Positions 1 to 6,435 of a stretch of DNA of 7,140 nt are shown piece after piece. This DNA is from Paracoccaceae bacterium (GTDB lineage: Bacteria; Pseudomonadota; Alphaproteobacteria; Rhodobacterales; Rhodobacteraceae). Location of the stretch: contig NYSJ01000055.1 in assembly GCA_002682975.1 (NCBI GenBank), positions 1 to 7,140 on the forward strand, given 5' to 3'. Position 1 is the first letter of the stretch. Each line of letters starts with the position of its first letter. The notes under the pieces are model-generated. The model made no database searches and was not told the origin of the DNA. It was given only the letters and a program-made list of their open reading frames with translations. Both the position numbers and the translations under genes were made by a program.

Positions 1-134
1 GTCCTAAAATATTTTGGATGATATTCAGCGTTCCCAGCATCCTTTTGTGCTATGAAAATTGAATCTGGAGATGGCTTTTTGGGACTTGGCCTTGACCTTG
101 CTGACCAATCTATAGCAAACACATGATCAAACAT
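1..134 (-). CDS. Unidentified protein, N-terminal part, coupled to mobB (runs off left edge)
   Basis: This is an open frame of 44 complete codons plus two bases that leaves the window at its left edge. It begins at the ATG at 134-132, which overlaps the end of mobB by 8 bases, so it is very likely the next gene of the fdhD-mobA-mobB operon and translated by coupling. No strong ribosome binding site precedes it. The protein starts MFDHVFAIDWSARSRPSPKK and continues with SPDSIFIA. A hydrophobic strand followed by Asp-Trp-Ser (residues 9-11) and a Pro/Ser/Lys-rich turn looks like the first strand of a folded enzyme domain, with Asp9 a candidate active-site residue. I recall conserved hypothetical alphaproteobacterial proteins with a similar opening, but cannot name the family with confidence. 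A role in molybdenum cofactor or molybdoenzyme biology is inferred only from the operon. That the frame is coding is fairly secure; the function is not. Confidence 0.7.
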   Translation of the reverse strand, partial: MFDHVFAIDWSARSRPSPKKPSPDSIFIAQKDAGNAEYHPKYFR

Positions 135-627
135 TTAAATCTAACCAGTTTGAAATAAAATCTGCTATTTCAGAGGTATTATCTAAATCAAATACTGGTA
201 TATTAAAACCAGTCAAAGATGCGTTAGAAGCTATTGCCACAATTGAGTCATCTTGTGATGCTATGACAGAAGTACTTGTTTCTTCTCGGAAGGCTTCTAT
301 TTTTGGATGGTGTTCGTTTTTAAAACCCTCAATTATAACCAAATCGACCTCAGCAATTTTAGATAATATTTCTGATAATTGTGGTTCGACTTCGTCCCTC
401 AACTCATGCATAATCGCCCATCTATTTCTGGAAACAAGAAGGACTTCCTTTGCTCCAGCGGCCCTGTGGCGGTAACTATCTCGACCAGGATGGTCGACAT
501 CGAAACTATGATGTGCATGCTTCACAGTCGAAACAGTAAGCCCACGCATTACAAAATCGGCCACCAATCTCTCAACAAGCCCAGTCTTTCCAGAATTTTT
601 CCAGCCTGTTACACCAAATAATTTCAT
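127..627 (-). CDS. mobB: MobB, molybdopterin-guanine dinucleotide biosynthesis adapter protein
   Basis: MobB is a small cytoplasmic GTP-binding protein that works with MobA in attaching GMP to molybdopterin, giving the MGD cofactor of DMSO-reductase-family enzymes such as formate dehydrogenase. It aids but is not strictly required for the reaction. The 166-residue product has the usual family length. It opens with the P-loop GWKNSGKT at residues 8-15 (Lys14, Thr15). The family segment KHAHHSFDVDHPGRDSYRHR follows at about 36-55, then AAGA, and the EGFK motif at 100-103 sits after a hydrophobic strand (VDLVIIEGF). The ATG at 627 overlaps the mobA TGA by 4 bases (ATGA). A GGAG at 638-635, 7 bases upstream, is a good ribosome binding site, so the start is secure. 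Its own stop overlaps the next gene on the left by 8 bases. Identification is firm. Confidence 0.95.
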   Translation of the reverse strand: MKLFGVTGWKNSGKTGLVERLVADFVMRGLTVSTVKHAHHSFDVDHPGRDSYRHRAAGAKEVLLVSRNRWAIMHELRDEVEPQLSEILSKIAEVDLVIIEGFKNEHHPKIEAFREETSTSVIASQDDSIVAIASNASLTGFNIPVFDLDNTSEIADFISNWLDLNV

Positions 628-1247
628 TTTTTTACTCCAAGAATTATCTCCGCCTTTGATAAATCCTCAGGTGAGTTGACGTTGAAAAAAGGATCAAAAA
701 GAGACTGATCAAAATCAACCAGCCTGCAGTGATGTTGATCCACCCAAAGTACAATTTTTCTTAGTCCTTGTGATAGCGACTCCTCAAGGTGATCAGCAAG
801 TGATACTGGCCAAATACCAAAAGTGGGGTGTCGAAGCACTTTTCCGTTTTCATCTTTTGTAACAGCCAGAGCTAGTGGTTCTTCCATATCAGCAGTCGCA
901 GTCACCAATTTTTCAACCAAATCACAGGGGAAAAAGGGTGTGTCAGCTGCTACTGAAATTATACAATTTGCATTAGACTTCTGAGCCCAACGCAACCCAG
1001 ACAAAATTCCAGCTAAAGGCCCTAAGAAACCAGGTATAGTGTCTGGAAAGGTTGGAATATTGTAGTGTGAGAAGCGAGAGGGATCACCGTTAATATTTAG
1101 TGCTATTTTAGAAACCTGGGGCTTGAGACGCCGGATCACATGATCAAGCATTGGTGACCCATCAATCTTTAATAGTGACTTATCACCCCCACCCATGCGG
1201 CGAGCTAGGCCTCCTGCCAAAATGATTGACGGTGGTTTATTTATCAT
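624..1247 (-). CDS. mobA: MobA, molybdenum cofactor guanylyltransferase
   Basis: MobA transfers GMP from GTP to Mo-molybdopterin in the cytoplasm, making the MGD form used by bacterial formate dehydrogenases and related enzymes. Counting from a GTG at 1250 the frame has 208 residues. The nucleotide-binding signature LAGGLARRMGGGDKSLL lies at 11-27, with the phosphate-binding glycines and Lys24 in place. GPLAGI is at 77-82, and the metal-binding Asp is in AADTPF at 101-106 (Asp103). The C-terminal part has the family feature of asking whether the 'WPVSL' region matches (residues about 147-151). Two adjacent starts are possible, GTG at 1250 and ATG at 1247. I chose the ATG because neither has a clear Shine-Dalgarno sequence and ATG is the commoner start. 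Either way the gene overlaps the 3' end of fdhD (11 or 14 bases), which suggests translational coupling. It overlaps mobB by 4 bases. Confidence 0.95.
   Translation of the reverse strand: MINKPPSIILAGGLARRMGGGDKSLLKIDGSPMLDHVIRRLKPQVSKIALNINGDPSRFSHYNIPTFPDTIPGFLGPLAGILSGLRWAQKSNANCIISVAADTPFFPCDLVEKLVTATADMEEPLALAVTKDENGKVLRHPTFGIWPVSLADHLEESLSQGLRKIVLWVDQHHCRLVDFDQSLFDPFFNVNSPEDLSKAEIILGVKK
635..638 (-). promoter_or_regulatory. Ribosome binding site of mobB
   Basis: On the minus strand GGAG lies 7 bases before the mobB ATG, within the last codons of mobA. It is the only recognisable Shine-Dalgarno sequence among the overlapping genes of this operon, so mobB may be initiated independently as well as by coupling. 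Confidence 0.6.
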
Positions 1248-2094
1248 CACAACTGGCGCCGTTCATATCCCAAATAAGGCGATTAGATCCCGCCAAGCAA
1301 GTAAATCTTCGGCCCCTCATTCGACCAATTAGTGTCATACCAACTTTATCTGCAATCTCTACTCCCCACGCCGTAAAGCCTGACCTTGATACTAATATTG
1401 GTATTCCCATTTGGGCAGTTTTTATGACCATTTCGGATGTTAACCTACCAGTTGTATAGAGTATCTTATCACTACCATCGATGTCATTTGAAGCCATCCA
1501 ACCGGCAACTTTATCAACCGCGTTGTGTCTACCGACATCTTCCATATAAACAAGTGGTGTGTTTTCCTTACAAATAACAGTGCCGTGGATTGCACCAGCC
1601 GCGAGATACAGTGAAGGGGTCTGATTTATTTCATTTGATAAGTTATAAAGCCAAGAAACCTTACAATTGCTTGAGGGAAGCCTTAAACCTTCTAATCCTT
1701 CCATCATATCGCCAAAAACCGTTCCCACAGCGCAGCCACTGGTTCTGGTTTTTTTCTTAATCTTTTCTTCAAAACTAGTTTCTGTTTCAGTTCGAACAAT
1801 AACGACCGATAAGTCTTCATCAAAATCAACCGATTTTACAGGGTTTGAATTATCAAGCATTCCTTGGTTTGTGAGAAATCCCACTGCTAAATATTCGGGA
1901 TAATCACCAATTGTCATTGCCGTTACAATTTCTTGGCTATTTAGATAAATTGTTAACGGCTTTTCCTCTATAACCCGACTGATGACCTTATTTCCATTAT
2001 GGTCCAAGCCCTCAACAGTTCTAGTTAAACAAATCCCATCTGGATTTGGAGCTATGGTATAACCACGGAGTAAATCTTTTTTTGTCACACCCAA
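1237..2094 (-). CDS. fdhD: FdhD, sulfur carrier for formate dehydrogenase
   Basis: FdhD carries sulfur from a cysteine desulfurase (IscS in E. coli) to the bis-MGD cofactor, a step formate dehydrogenases need for activity. Numbering from a TTG at 2094 gives 285 residues, the usual family size. The conserved loop cysteine is Cys121 in RTSGCAVGTVFGD. The second cysteine of the Cys-x-x-Cys seen in E. coli FdhD is absent, as in many relatives. EDVGRHNAVDK at 185-195, GRLTSEMV at 216-223, SRSG at 236-239 and RGRRFTCLAG at 260-269 are strong family motifs. There is no ATG near the N-terminus. The candidates are TTG at 2094 and GTG at 2088, both without a clear ribosome binding site, and an in-frame TAA lies a short way upstream, so the start is uncertain by two codons. 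The gene heads the mob operon and overlaps mobA. The formate dehydrogenase it serves is outside the window. Confidence 0.95.
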   Translation of the reverse strand: MGVTKKDLLRGYTIAPNPDGICLTRTVEGLDHNGNKVISRVIEEKPLTIYLNSQEIVTAMTIGDYPEYLAVGFLTNQGMLDNSNPVKSVDFDEDLSVVIVRTETETSFEEKIKKKTRTSGCAVGTVFGDMMEGLEGLRLPSSNCKVSWLYNLSNEINQTPSLYLAAGAIHGTVICKENTPLVYMEDVGRHNAVDKVAGWMASNDIDGSDKILYTTGRLTSEMVIKTAQMGIPILVSRSGFTAWGVEIADKVGMTLIGRMRGRRFTCLAGSNRLIWDMNGASCDDK

Positions 2095-2199
2095 TTGCCC
2101 AATGATTAAAATTCTATTTGTTTAAATAATTTGCGATATTCTCTCATTATGAACTTACTTTCTTTGAACTAATAGTAAAATCTCAAATAGAACCCAAAG

Positions 2200-2217
2200 C
2201 TAGTTGCAGACTAGTTG
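2200..2217. repeat. CTAGTTG tandem pair with 5-bp dyad, possible operator
   Basis: CTAGTTG occurs at 2200-2206 and again at 2211-2217, an 11-base period or about one helical turn. Because CTAG is itself palindromic, the same stretch also forms an inverted repeat, CTAGT-TGCAG-ACTAG (2200-2214), extendable by one G/T and one A/T pair. It lies about 110 bases upstream of fdhD. There is no T-run on either strand, so it is not a typical terminator. A protein-binding site upstream of fdhD is possible, but this is inference and chance is not excluded. Confidence 0.25.
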
Positions 2218-2284
2218 ACGTTGTTGGTTAAGTTCAAAAGACAAAGTAGTTTTGGCTGTATATCATAATAATAACGGCCTGATA

Positions 2285-2301
2285 TTAACCAATTGGGTTA
2301 A
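2285..2301. repeat. Short AT-rich inverted repeat between oxidase subunit IV and fdhD
   Basis: TTAACC (2285-2290) and GGTTAA (2296-2301) form a perfect 6-bp inverted repeat around a 5-base spacer. It lies about 57 bases downstream of the subunit IV stop codon on the minus strand. No poly-T run follows in that direction, so it is a weak candidate for a terminator or an operator. The remaining DNA of 2095-2357 holds no convincing open frame on either strand. Confidence 0.2.
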
Positions 2302-2357
2302 ATTTATACAATCGGTTATTAAGTTTATACTTCCTAATTTAGAAAAGGCTCGTAATT

Positions 2358-2495
2358 TTAACCATTTACTAAAGCTATAAATACCAGCGCCAAAATGCAT
2401 ACGATAACAGTCTTGGTTGTCATATTTATAAAACCAGCAAATGTTTTTTCCTGAACGTCAGTATCCATTGAGCCATGTTTATGTTCTGTACCCAT
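2358..2495 (-). CDS. ctaH: aa3-type cytochrome c oxidase subunit IV (45 residues)
   Basis: This small gene encodes 45 residues beginning MGTEHKHGSMDTDVQEKTFA. It closely matches the bacterial aa3 oxidase subunit IV family (COX4_pro_2): a short polar N-terminus with HKHGSMD, the QEKTFAGF motif at 15-22, and then a single transmembrane helix at about 28-43 (TVIVCILALVFIALV). In Paracoccus this subunit is one helix bound to the core of the aa3 oxidase in the cytoplasmic membrane, and it is dispensable for electron transfer. The length is typical, so the gene is complete. The ATG at 2495 is well supported by AAGGG 5 bases upstream. It stands apart from the core oxidase genes, which are not in the window. 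It lies 95 bases downstream of the MBL-hydrolase stop on the same strand, and 263 bases separate it from fdhD. It may have its own promoter or be read through from the upstream pair. Confidence 0.92.
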   Translation of the reverse strand: MGTEHKHGSMDTDVQEKTFAGFINMTTKTVIVCILALVFIALVNG

Positions 2496-2500
2496 TTTCA

Positions 2501-2505
2501 CCCTT
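2501..2505 (-). promoter_or_regulatory. Ribosome binding site of oxidase subunit IV gene
   Basis: AAGGG on the minus strand lies 5 bases before the ATG at 2495, within AAAGGGTG. It fixes the start of the 45-codon gene and supports it as translated. The AT-rich upstream stretch 2506-2590 could contain a promoter, but I find no well-spaced -35 and -10 pair in it. Confidence 0.6.
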
Positions 2506-2590
2506 TCTTTTATTGAGACCTATTTACCTAACTTTATAATACTTGTCACCCAAGAAGTTCGACCAAATTTGCTGATCAGTATTATCGGTA

Positions 2591-3637
2591 TTAAAGACTT
2601 TGGTATTTGAAAGCACCAGCTCTGTCCATCACCCTAGAAACTGTACCTTCGAGGAAGAGGTAATTAACGTGCGCCACTGATTCAACTAGAGCCAAACCAT
2701 ATTCAGAGTTTTGAATGCTTTTCCCAAATAAAACACTAAAGCACTCCTCTGCTGTATGTGGCTTTTCTAAAAAATTAATGAGGCGCTCAAGTGCGTGTTC
2801 GTGATTTTCGACCATTTGCTGCAACCGGAATTTTAAACCTTTAAATGGCAACTTATGACCCGACAAAGCAAGATGATCATCAGACGCGAACTGAGACAGT
2901 TTATGACATGTATCAATCCACTCCCTTACAGGGTTAGCATCCGGCTCGGTCGCATAAACTCCTAGATTAGGACTAATAGAGGAAATGATTTGATCCCCAG
3001 CAAGAACAATTTGGTCTGATGTTGACCAAAGTGTTGCGTGCTCTGGTGCATGACCATTTCCAATTCTAACCTTCCACACCCTATTTCCAATCTCAAACTC
3101 TTCATTATCCACAATACGCCTAAACCCCAATGGCAACGCGGATACAGCATCAGCAAAGTTAAACGGTTTTCCTTTCTTTCGCTCCTCCAAAATGTCTAGG
3201 CGCATTCCCGCTCTGGTCCAAAACTCTAACGTTTCAGCAGGTGGTGTCTTTTGTTCATCTAAACATAACATACGAGCCATTAACCAGGCTGTCCGTGTCA
3301 TCCATAGAGAGGCATTGTATTCTTTTTGAAACCAACCCGCTAAACCTACGTGATCTGGATGATGATGAGTGACAATTAATCTTTTAATTTTCTTACCAAA
3401 CAAGGGTCCAGAAAAAATTTTTTGCCACATTTCTTTTGTTTTTGTTGTTGCAAGACCAGTGTCTACGACAGTCCACCCATCATTATCTTCCAGAACGTAT
3501 ACATTTACGTGATCAAGGGGCATTGGAAGAGGAACACGAAACCATAAAATCCCTTCTGCAACTTGTAACGGTTTTGCGAATTCAGGAGCGGATTCCCAAG
3601 GATAGTGTATTGTCACCTCAGGATCCAACCAACTCAT
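2591..3637 (-). CDS. MBL-fold metallo-hydrolase
   Basis: This is a 348-residue cytoplasmic metallo-beta-lactamase-fold hydrolase with a complete dinuclear metal site: HHHPDH at 91-96 (His91, His93, Asp95, His96), His196 in GHAPEH, Asp215 in LAGDQI and His261 in LSGHKLP. The N-terminal strands (VNVYVLEDNDGWTVVDTG, about 44-61) are typical of the fold. A helical C-terminal region after about 270 (KFRLQQMVENHEHALERL, then a winged-helix-like segment) resembles the extension of glyoxalase II-like and LACTB2/MBLAC2-type hydrolases. The substrate is unknown; a thioester is a reasonable guess because the gene follows an acyl-CoA dehydrogenase. The ATG at 3637 overlaps the end of the dehydrogenase gene by 20 bases. 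No clear ribosome binding site precedes it, which points to translational coupling. Family assignment is firm, function is not. Confidence 0.9.
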   Translation of the reverse strand: MSWLDPEVTIHYPWESAPEFAKPLQVAEGILWFRVPLPMPLDHVNVYVLEDNDGWTVVDTGLATTKTKEMWQKIFSGPLFGKKIKRLIVTHHHPDHVGLAGWFQKEYNASLWMTRTAWLMARMLCLDEQKTPPAETLEFWTRAGMRLDILEERKKGKPFNFADAVSALPLGFRRIVDNEEFEIGNRVWKVRIGNGHAPEHATLWSTSDQIVLAGDQIISSISPNLGVYATEPDANPVREWIDTCHKLSQFASDDHLALSGHKLPFKGLKFRLQQMVENHEHALERLINFLEKPHTAEECFSVLFGKSIQNSEYGLALVESVAHVNYLFLEGTVSRVMDRAGAFKYQSL

Positions 3638-5339
3638 TTATAGAAAAATTATAAATCTCGTCAGGGCCACTTTTTGCTGCAGCCAGAAAGGACATAGCCT
3701 CTGGCAATATTCTTCGAATATAAAATTCAGCCAATTTAGTTCTGGGTCCAGAACCTCCCTCGACGACTGCGGCTTTGAGATGATAGAAGCCTCCTAGGAC
3801 TCGAGCATATCCCATTAAGAACGGCATTGCTCCGCCGAAACGATCCGAAACCTCTTTCTTCGCATTCAAATGCTCAACGGTGTCACGAAGGGTTTCATTC
3901 GCTATTTCAAGAAGCTCAGATAGATCTTTGTTTACCATTGATAAATTATTAATATAATCTTTTATTTCATTAATAATTGCATATGCGGCTTCACCATTAT
4001 CCATCATTTTTCGCCCAACTAAATCCATGGCCTGAATACCATTTGTTCCTTCATAGATGGCGGTGACTCTTACATCGCGGCTAAATTGCGCTGCCCCCGT
4101 TTCTTCTATAAACCCCATACCACCGTGAATTTGCACTCCTAGATACGAAATATTGATACCAACCTCAGTACCAAAAACTTTGGTTATAGGTGTAAGAAAC
4201 GCCGCTCTATTAACCCATTGGAGATCACCAGTTGCATTAGCCATATCGATAGCCTTGGCATTGTCTAATTCAAGCGCTCGAGAAGCAAAAATATCAGCCC
4301 GCATCGATATTAGCATGCGCCGGATATCGGCATGATCTATTATTGTCCCACTCCCATTAGTAATGGTCGCTTTGCCTTGCTTACGGCTCAAGGCATAATC
4401 CGTGGAGTGCTGGAAAGCTGCCTCAGCAACACCAATACCTTGACCTCCAACACCTAATCTGGCGTTGTTCATCATAGTGAACATCGCACGCAGCCCCTGG
4501 TTTGGTTCGCCAATGATCCACCCACTAGCACCCTCGTATTGCATTACCGCAGTTGGACTGCCGTGAAGCCCCATTTTGTGCTCTAGACTAACCACTTTTA
4601 GTTTATTAGCCACTCCTGCATTGCCATTTGCATCTGGAATTTTCTTGGGAACTAAGAATAGAGATATTCCCTTTGGTCCAGGAATAGAGCCAGGGATCCT
4701 CGCCAAGACAAGATGTATTACATTTTCAGTAAAGTCGTTGTCGGCCCAAGATATGTATATCTTTTGACCAGTTATTGCGTACGTACCGTCTCCATTTGAC
4801 TCCGCTTTAGTAGTCAGAGCCCCAACATCAGAACCTGCATGCGGTTCCGTTAAGTTCATTGTACCGCACCATTCGCCAGAAATAAGTTTAGGCAAATATA
4901 AAGACTTAATTTCATCCTCAGCGTGATTTTCAATTGCCTCAATTTGTCCCTGCGTCATCAAAGGATTTAATTGAAGGGAAAGACAAGCAGCGGCCATCAT
5001 CTCGTTAACACATGCCGTGACCGTTTGCGGCAACCCCATACCGCCAAATTCTGGGGATGCTGACGTAGATACCCAACCACCTTCAGCTACGGCACGGTAA
5101 CCATCACCAAAACCTGGTGAGGTTTTCACAACACCGTTTTTTAAAACTGCTGGATGCAAATCACCAGCCCTGTTTAAGGGTGATAAAACATCATCACACA
5201 TGCGCCCAGCTTCAATGAGTATTTGAGAAACTAATTCCGAGCCCGCGTCTTTGAACCTTGATGTTTTAATAATTTGTTCATAATCAATAATTTCATTTAA
5301 AATAAATTCAAATTCAGAAACAGGAGCTCGCGTTGGCAT
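3618..5339 (-). CDS. Acyl-CoA dehydrogenase, long DmdC-like subfamily
   Basis: This 573-residue FAD enzyme oxidises an acyl-CoA thioester to the enoyl-CoA and passes electrons to electron-transfer flavoprotein. An N-terminal extension (about 1-75) precedes the acyl-CoA dehydrogenase fold. MNLTEPHAGSDVG at 161-173 contributes to flavin and substrate binding, QIHGGMGFIEE lies at 403-413, and the signature YEGTNGIQAMDLVGRK at 429-444 carries the likely catalytic base Glu430. A helical C-terminal domain of about 125 residues follows. The length and both extensions match the subfamily containing DmdC (methylmercaptopropionyl-CoA dehydrogenase of DMSP demethylation) and many fatty-acid paralogues. 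I cannot tell these apart from sequence, and no other dmd gene is visible, so no symbol is given. The ATG at 5339 has GAGGA 5 bases upstream. The gene heads a two-gene unit with the MBL hydrolase and is divergent from the Sua5 gene. Confidence 0.93.
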   Translation of the reverse strand: MPTRAPVSEFEFILNEIIDYEQIIKTSRFKDAGSELVSQILIEAGRMCDDVLSPLNRAGDLHPAVLKNGVVKTSPGFGDGYRAVAEGGWVSTSASPEFGGMGLPQTVTACVNEMMAAACLSLQLNPLMTQGQIEAIENHAEDEIKSLYLPKLISGEWCGTMNLTEPHAGSDVGALTTKAESNGDGTYAITGQKIYISWADNDFTENVIHLVLARIPGSIPGPKGISLFLVPKKIPDANGNAGVANKLKVVSLEHKMGLHGSPTAVMQYEGASGWIIGEPNQGLRAMFTMMNNARLGVGGQGIGVAEAAFQHSTDYALSRKQGKATITNGSGTIIDHADIRRMLISMRADIFASRALELDNAKAIDMANATGDLQWVNRAAFLTPITKVFGTEVGINISYLGVQIHGGMGFIEETGAAQFSRDVRVTAIYEGTNGIQAMDLVGRKMMDNGEAAYAIINEIKDYINNLSMVNKDLSELLEIANETLRDTVEHLNAKKEVSDRFGGAMPFLMGYARVLGGFYHLKAAVVEGGSGPRTKLAEFYIRRILPEAMSFLAAAKSGPDEIYNFSINELVGS

Positions 5340-5344
5340 ATAGA

Positions 5345-5349
5345 TCCTC
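5345..5349 (-). promoter_or_regulatory. Ribosome binding site of the acyl-CoA dehydrogenase gene
   Basis: GAGGA on the minus strand ends 5 bases before the ATG at 5339, a well-placed Shine-Dalgarno sequence that supports this start. Confidence 0.6.
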
Positions 5350-5360
5350 GTGTTTATTTC

Positions 5361-5397
5361 ACACTTTTAAGGTACAAAAGTTTAGAAAGATAAGTGT
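5361..5397. promoter_or_regulatory. Divergent promoter region with nested inverted repeats
   Basis: The gap between the two divergent genes contains two nested dyads. The outer one is ACACTT (5361-5366) with AAGTGT (5392-5397). The inner one is ACTTTT (5363-5368) with AAAAGT (5376-5381) around a 7-base spacer. The location suits an operator or overlapping promoters for the acyl-CoA dehydrogenase (leftward) and Sua5 (rightward) genes. The DNA is AT-rich and I cannot assign -35 and -10 elements, so the regulatory role is inference. Confidence 0.3.
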
Positions 5398-5436
5398 AAG
5401 AATTCTATAAATGGATCAAGCAAGACGCAACGTCAA

Positions 5437-5443
5437 AAGGGAG
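5437..5443 (+). promoter_or_regulatory. Ribosome binding site deciding the Sua5 start
   Basis: AAGGGAG lies 6 bases before an in-frame GTG at 5450. The upstream ATG at 5411 has no such sequence. This strong match to the anti-Shine-Dalgarno favours the GTG as the real start. Confidence 0.6.
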
Positions 5444-5449
5444 CAGTTC

Positions 5450-6388
5450 GTGAAAACGAAAAATCTGGGAACTAATTCGGAAGATATAGATGCAGCCGTA
5501 TCAATTCTAAGGCTGGGTGGTCTCGTGGCGATACCTACGGAAACGGTCTATGGTCTTGCTGCAGACGCCACCAATGAAAATGCTGTCTTAAAAATATTTG
5601 AAGCTAAGGGACGACCAGCTTACAATCCTTTAATCATTCACGTTAAGAGTACGAGAATGGCAGAAGAATATATCCAATGGAATGATGCGGCTCAAACTCT
5701 TGCGGAGAAATTTTGGCCTGGGCCTCTGACAATTGTTTTACCATCTAGAATAAATTCTAAAATTGCGAAAACAGCTCGCGCAAGTCTTCCATCGATAGCA
5801 GTAAGAATGCCAAATCATCCAGTAGCTTTAAATATTTTAGACCAATTGGACAGACCCTTGGCCGCACCATCGGCAAACATGTCTGGTAAAATAAGCTCAA
5901 CTTCAGCAGATCATGTTTTCAAAAACTTGAATAAAAAAATAGATGCAATCATTGATGGAGGAAGTTCATCAGTTGGAGTTGAAAGCACAATTGTAGCGTT
6001 TCAACCCCAGCCAACAATTTTACGAGCGGGCGCTATTACACCTAACGCTATTTCGAATGAAATAGGTTCAAACATTCACCATTACGACAAGAAAGGACCG
6101 ATTATTGCACCAGGTCAATTGAAGTCCCACTATGCTCCAAATGCTAATTTGCGTCTTAATGCAATAGACTGGAAACAGGGAGAAAAAAAGTTGGGATTTG
6201 GCAACGTGAAGTGTGATTTAAATCTGTCCAAAGACAAAAGTTTAACTGAAGCAGCTCAGAACCTCTTTAACTTCCTCCACCTTTTAGACAGTTCTGATCC
6301 CAGAACAATTTCCGTAAGCCCAATTCCAAATGAGGGAATAGGATTAGCGATAAACGACCGTTTAAGGAGAGCATCTTTAAAAGAGTAG
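5450..6388 (+). CDS. tsaC: L-threonylcarbamoyladenylate synthase, Sua5 type
   Basis: This enzyme makes threonylcarbamoyl-AMP from threonine, bicarbonate and ATP, the first step of the t6A37 modification of tRNAs that read ANN codons. The protein has the YrdC domain: PTETVYGLAADAT at about 29-41, KGRPAYNPL at 53-61, GPLTIVL at 91-97, APSANMSG at 139-146 and VGVESTIV at 175-182 (numbered from the GTG). The Sua5 linker APGQLKSHYAP follows at 220-230, then a C-terminal Sua5 domain ending PIPNEGIGLAINDRLRRAS. This makes it the long Sua5 form and not the short TsaC. I start it at GTG 5450 (312 residues) because of the strong ribosome binding site and because the N-terminus VKTKNLGTNSEDIDAAVSIL then resembles homologues. 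An in-frame ATG at 5411 would add 13 Arg/Lys-rich residues that look like untranslated leader. Function is firm; the start is probable. Confidence 0.93.
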   Translation: MKTKNLGTNSEDIDAAVSILRLGGLVAIPTETVYGLAADATNENAVLKIFEAKGRPAYNPLIIHVKSTRMAEEYIQWNDAAQTLAEKFWPGPLTIVLPSRINSKIAKTARASLPSIAVRMPNHPVALNILDQLDRPLAAPSANMSGKISSTSADHVFKNLNKKIDAIIDGGSSSVGVESTIVAFQPQPTILRAGAITPNAISNEIGSNIHHYDKKGPIIAPGQLKSHYAPNANLRLNAIDWKQGEKKLGFGNVKCDLNLSKDKSLTEAAQNLFNFLHLLDSSDPRTISVSPIPNEGIGLAINDRLRRASLKE

Positions 6389-6435
6389 CTATTTGCCCGA
6401 AGTAATTTTAAATGACGTGGCATATATTTAAACTT

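Noticed and set aside
1667..1903. Plus-strand frame of 78 residues within fdhD
   Set aside because: It is antisense to a well-conserved part of FdhD and has no supporting ribosome binding site or motif.
2285..2301. TTAA repeated around the short dyad, resembling a CtrA cell-cycle regulator box (TTAA-N7-TTAA)
   Set aside because: The two TTAA copies are separated by 9 bases instead of 7, and such motifs are common in AT-rich DNA.
2962..3156. 64-residue minus-strand frame inside the MBL hydrolase gene
   Set aside because: It is in another frame of a gene with complete catalytic motifs, has no family features and is a shadow.
3618..5339. Assigning the acyl-CoA dehydrogenase firmly as dmdC
   Set aside because: The subfamily also contains many fatty-acid enzymes of the same length, and no other DMSP demethylation gene is present in the window.
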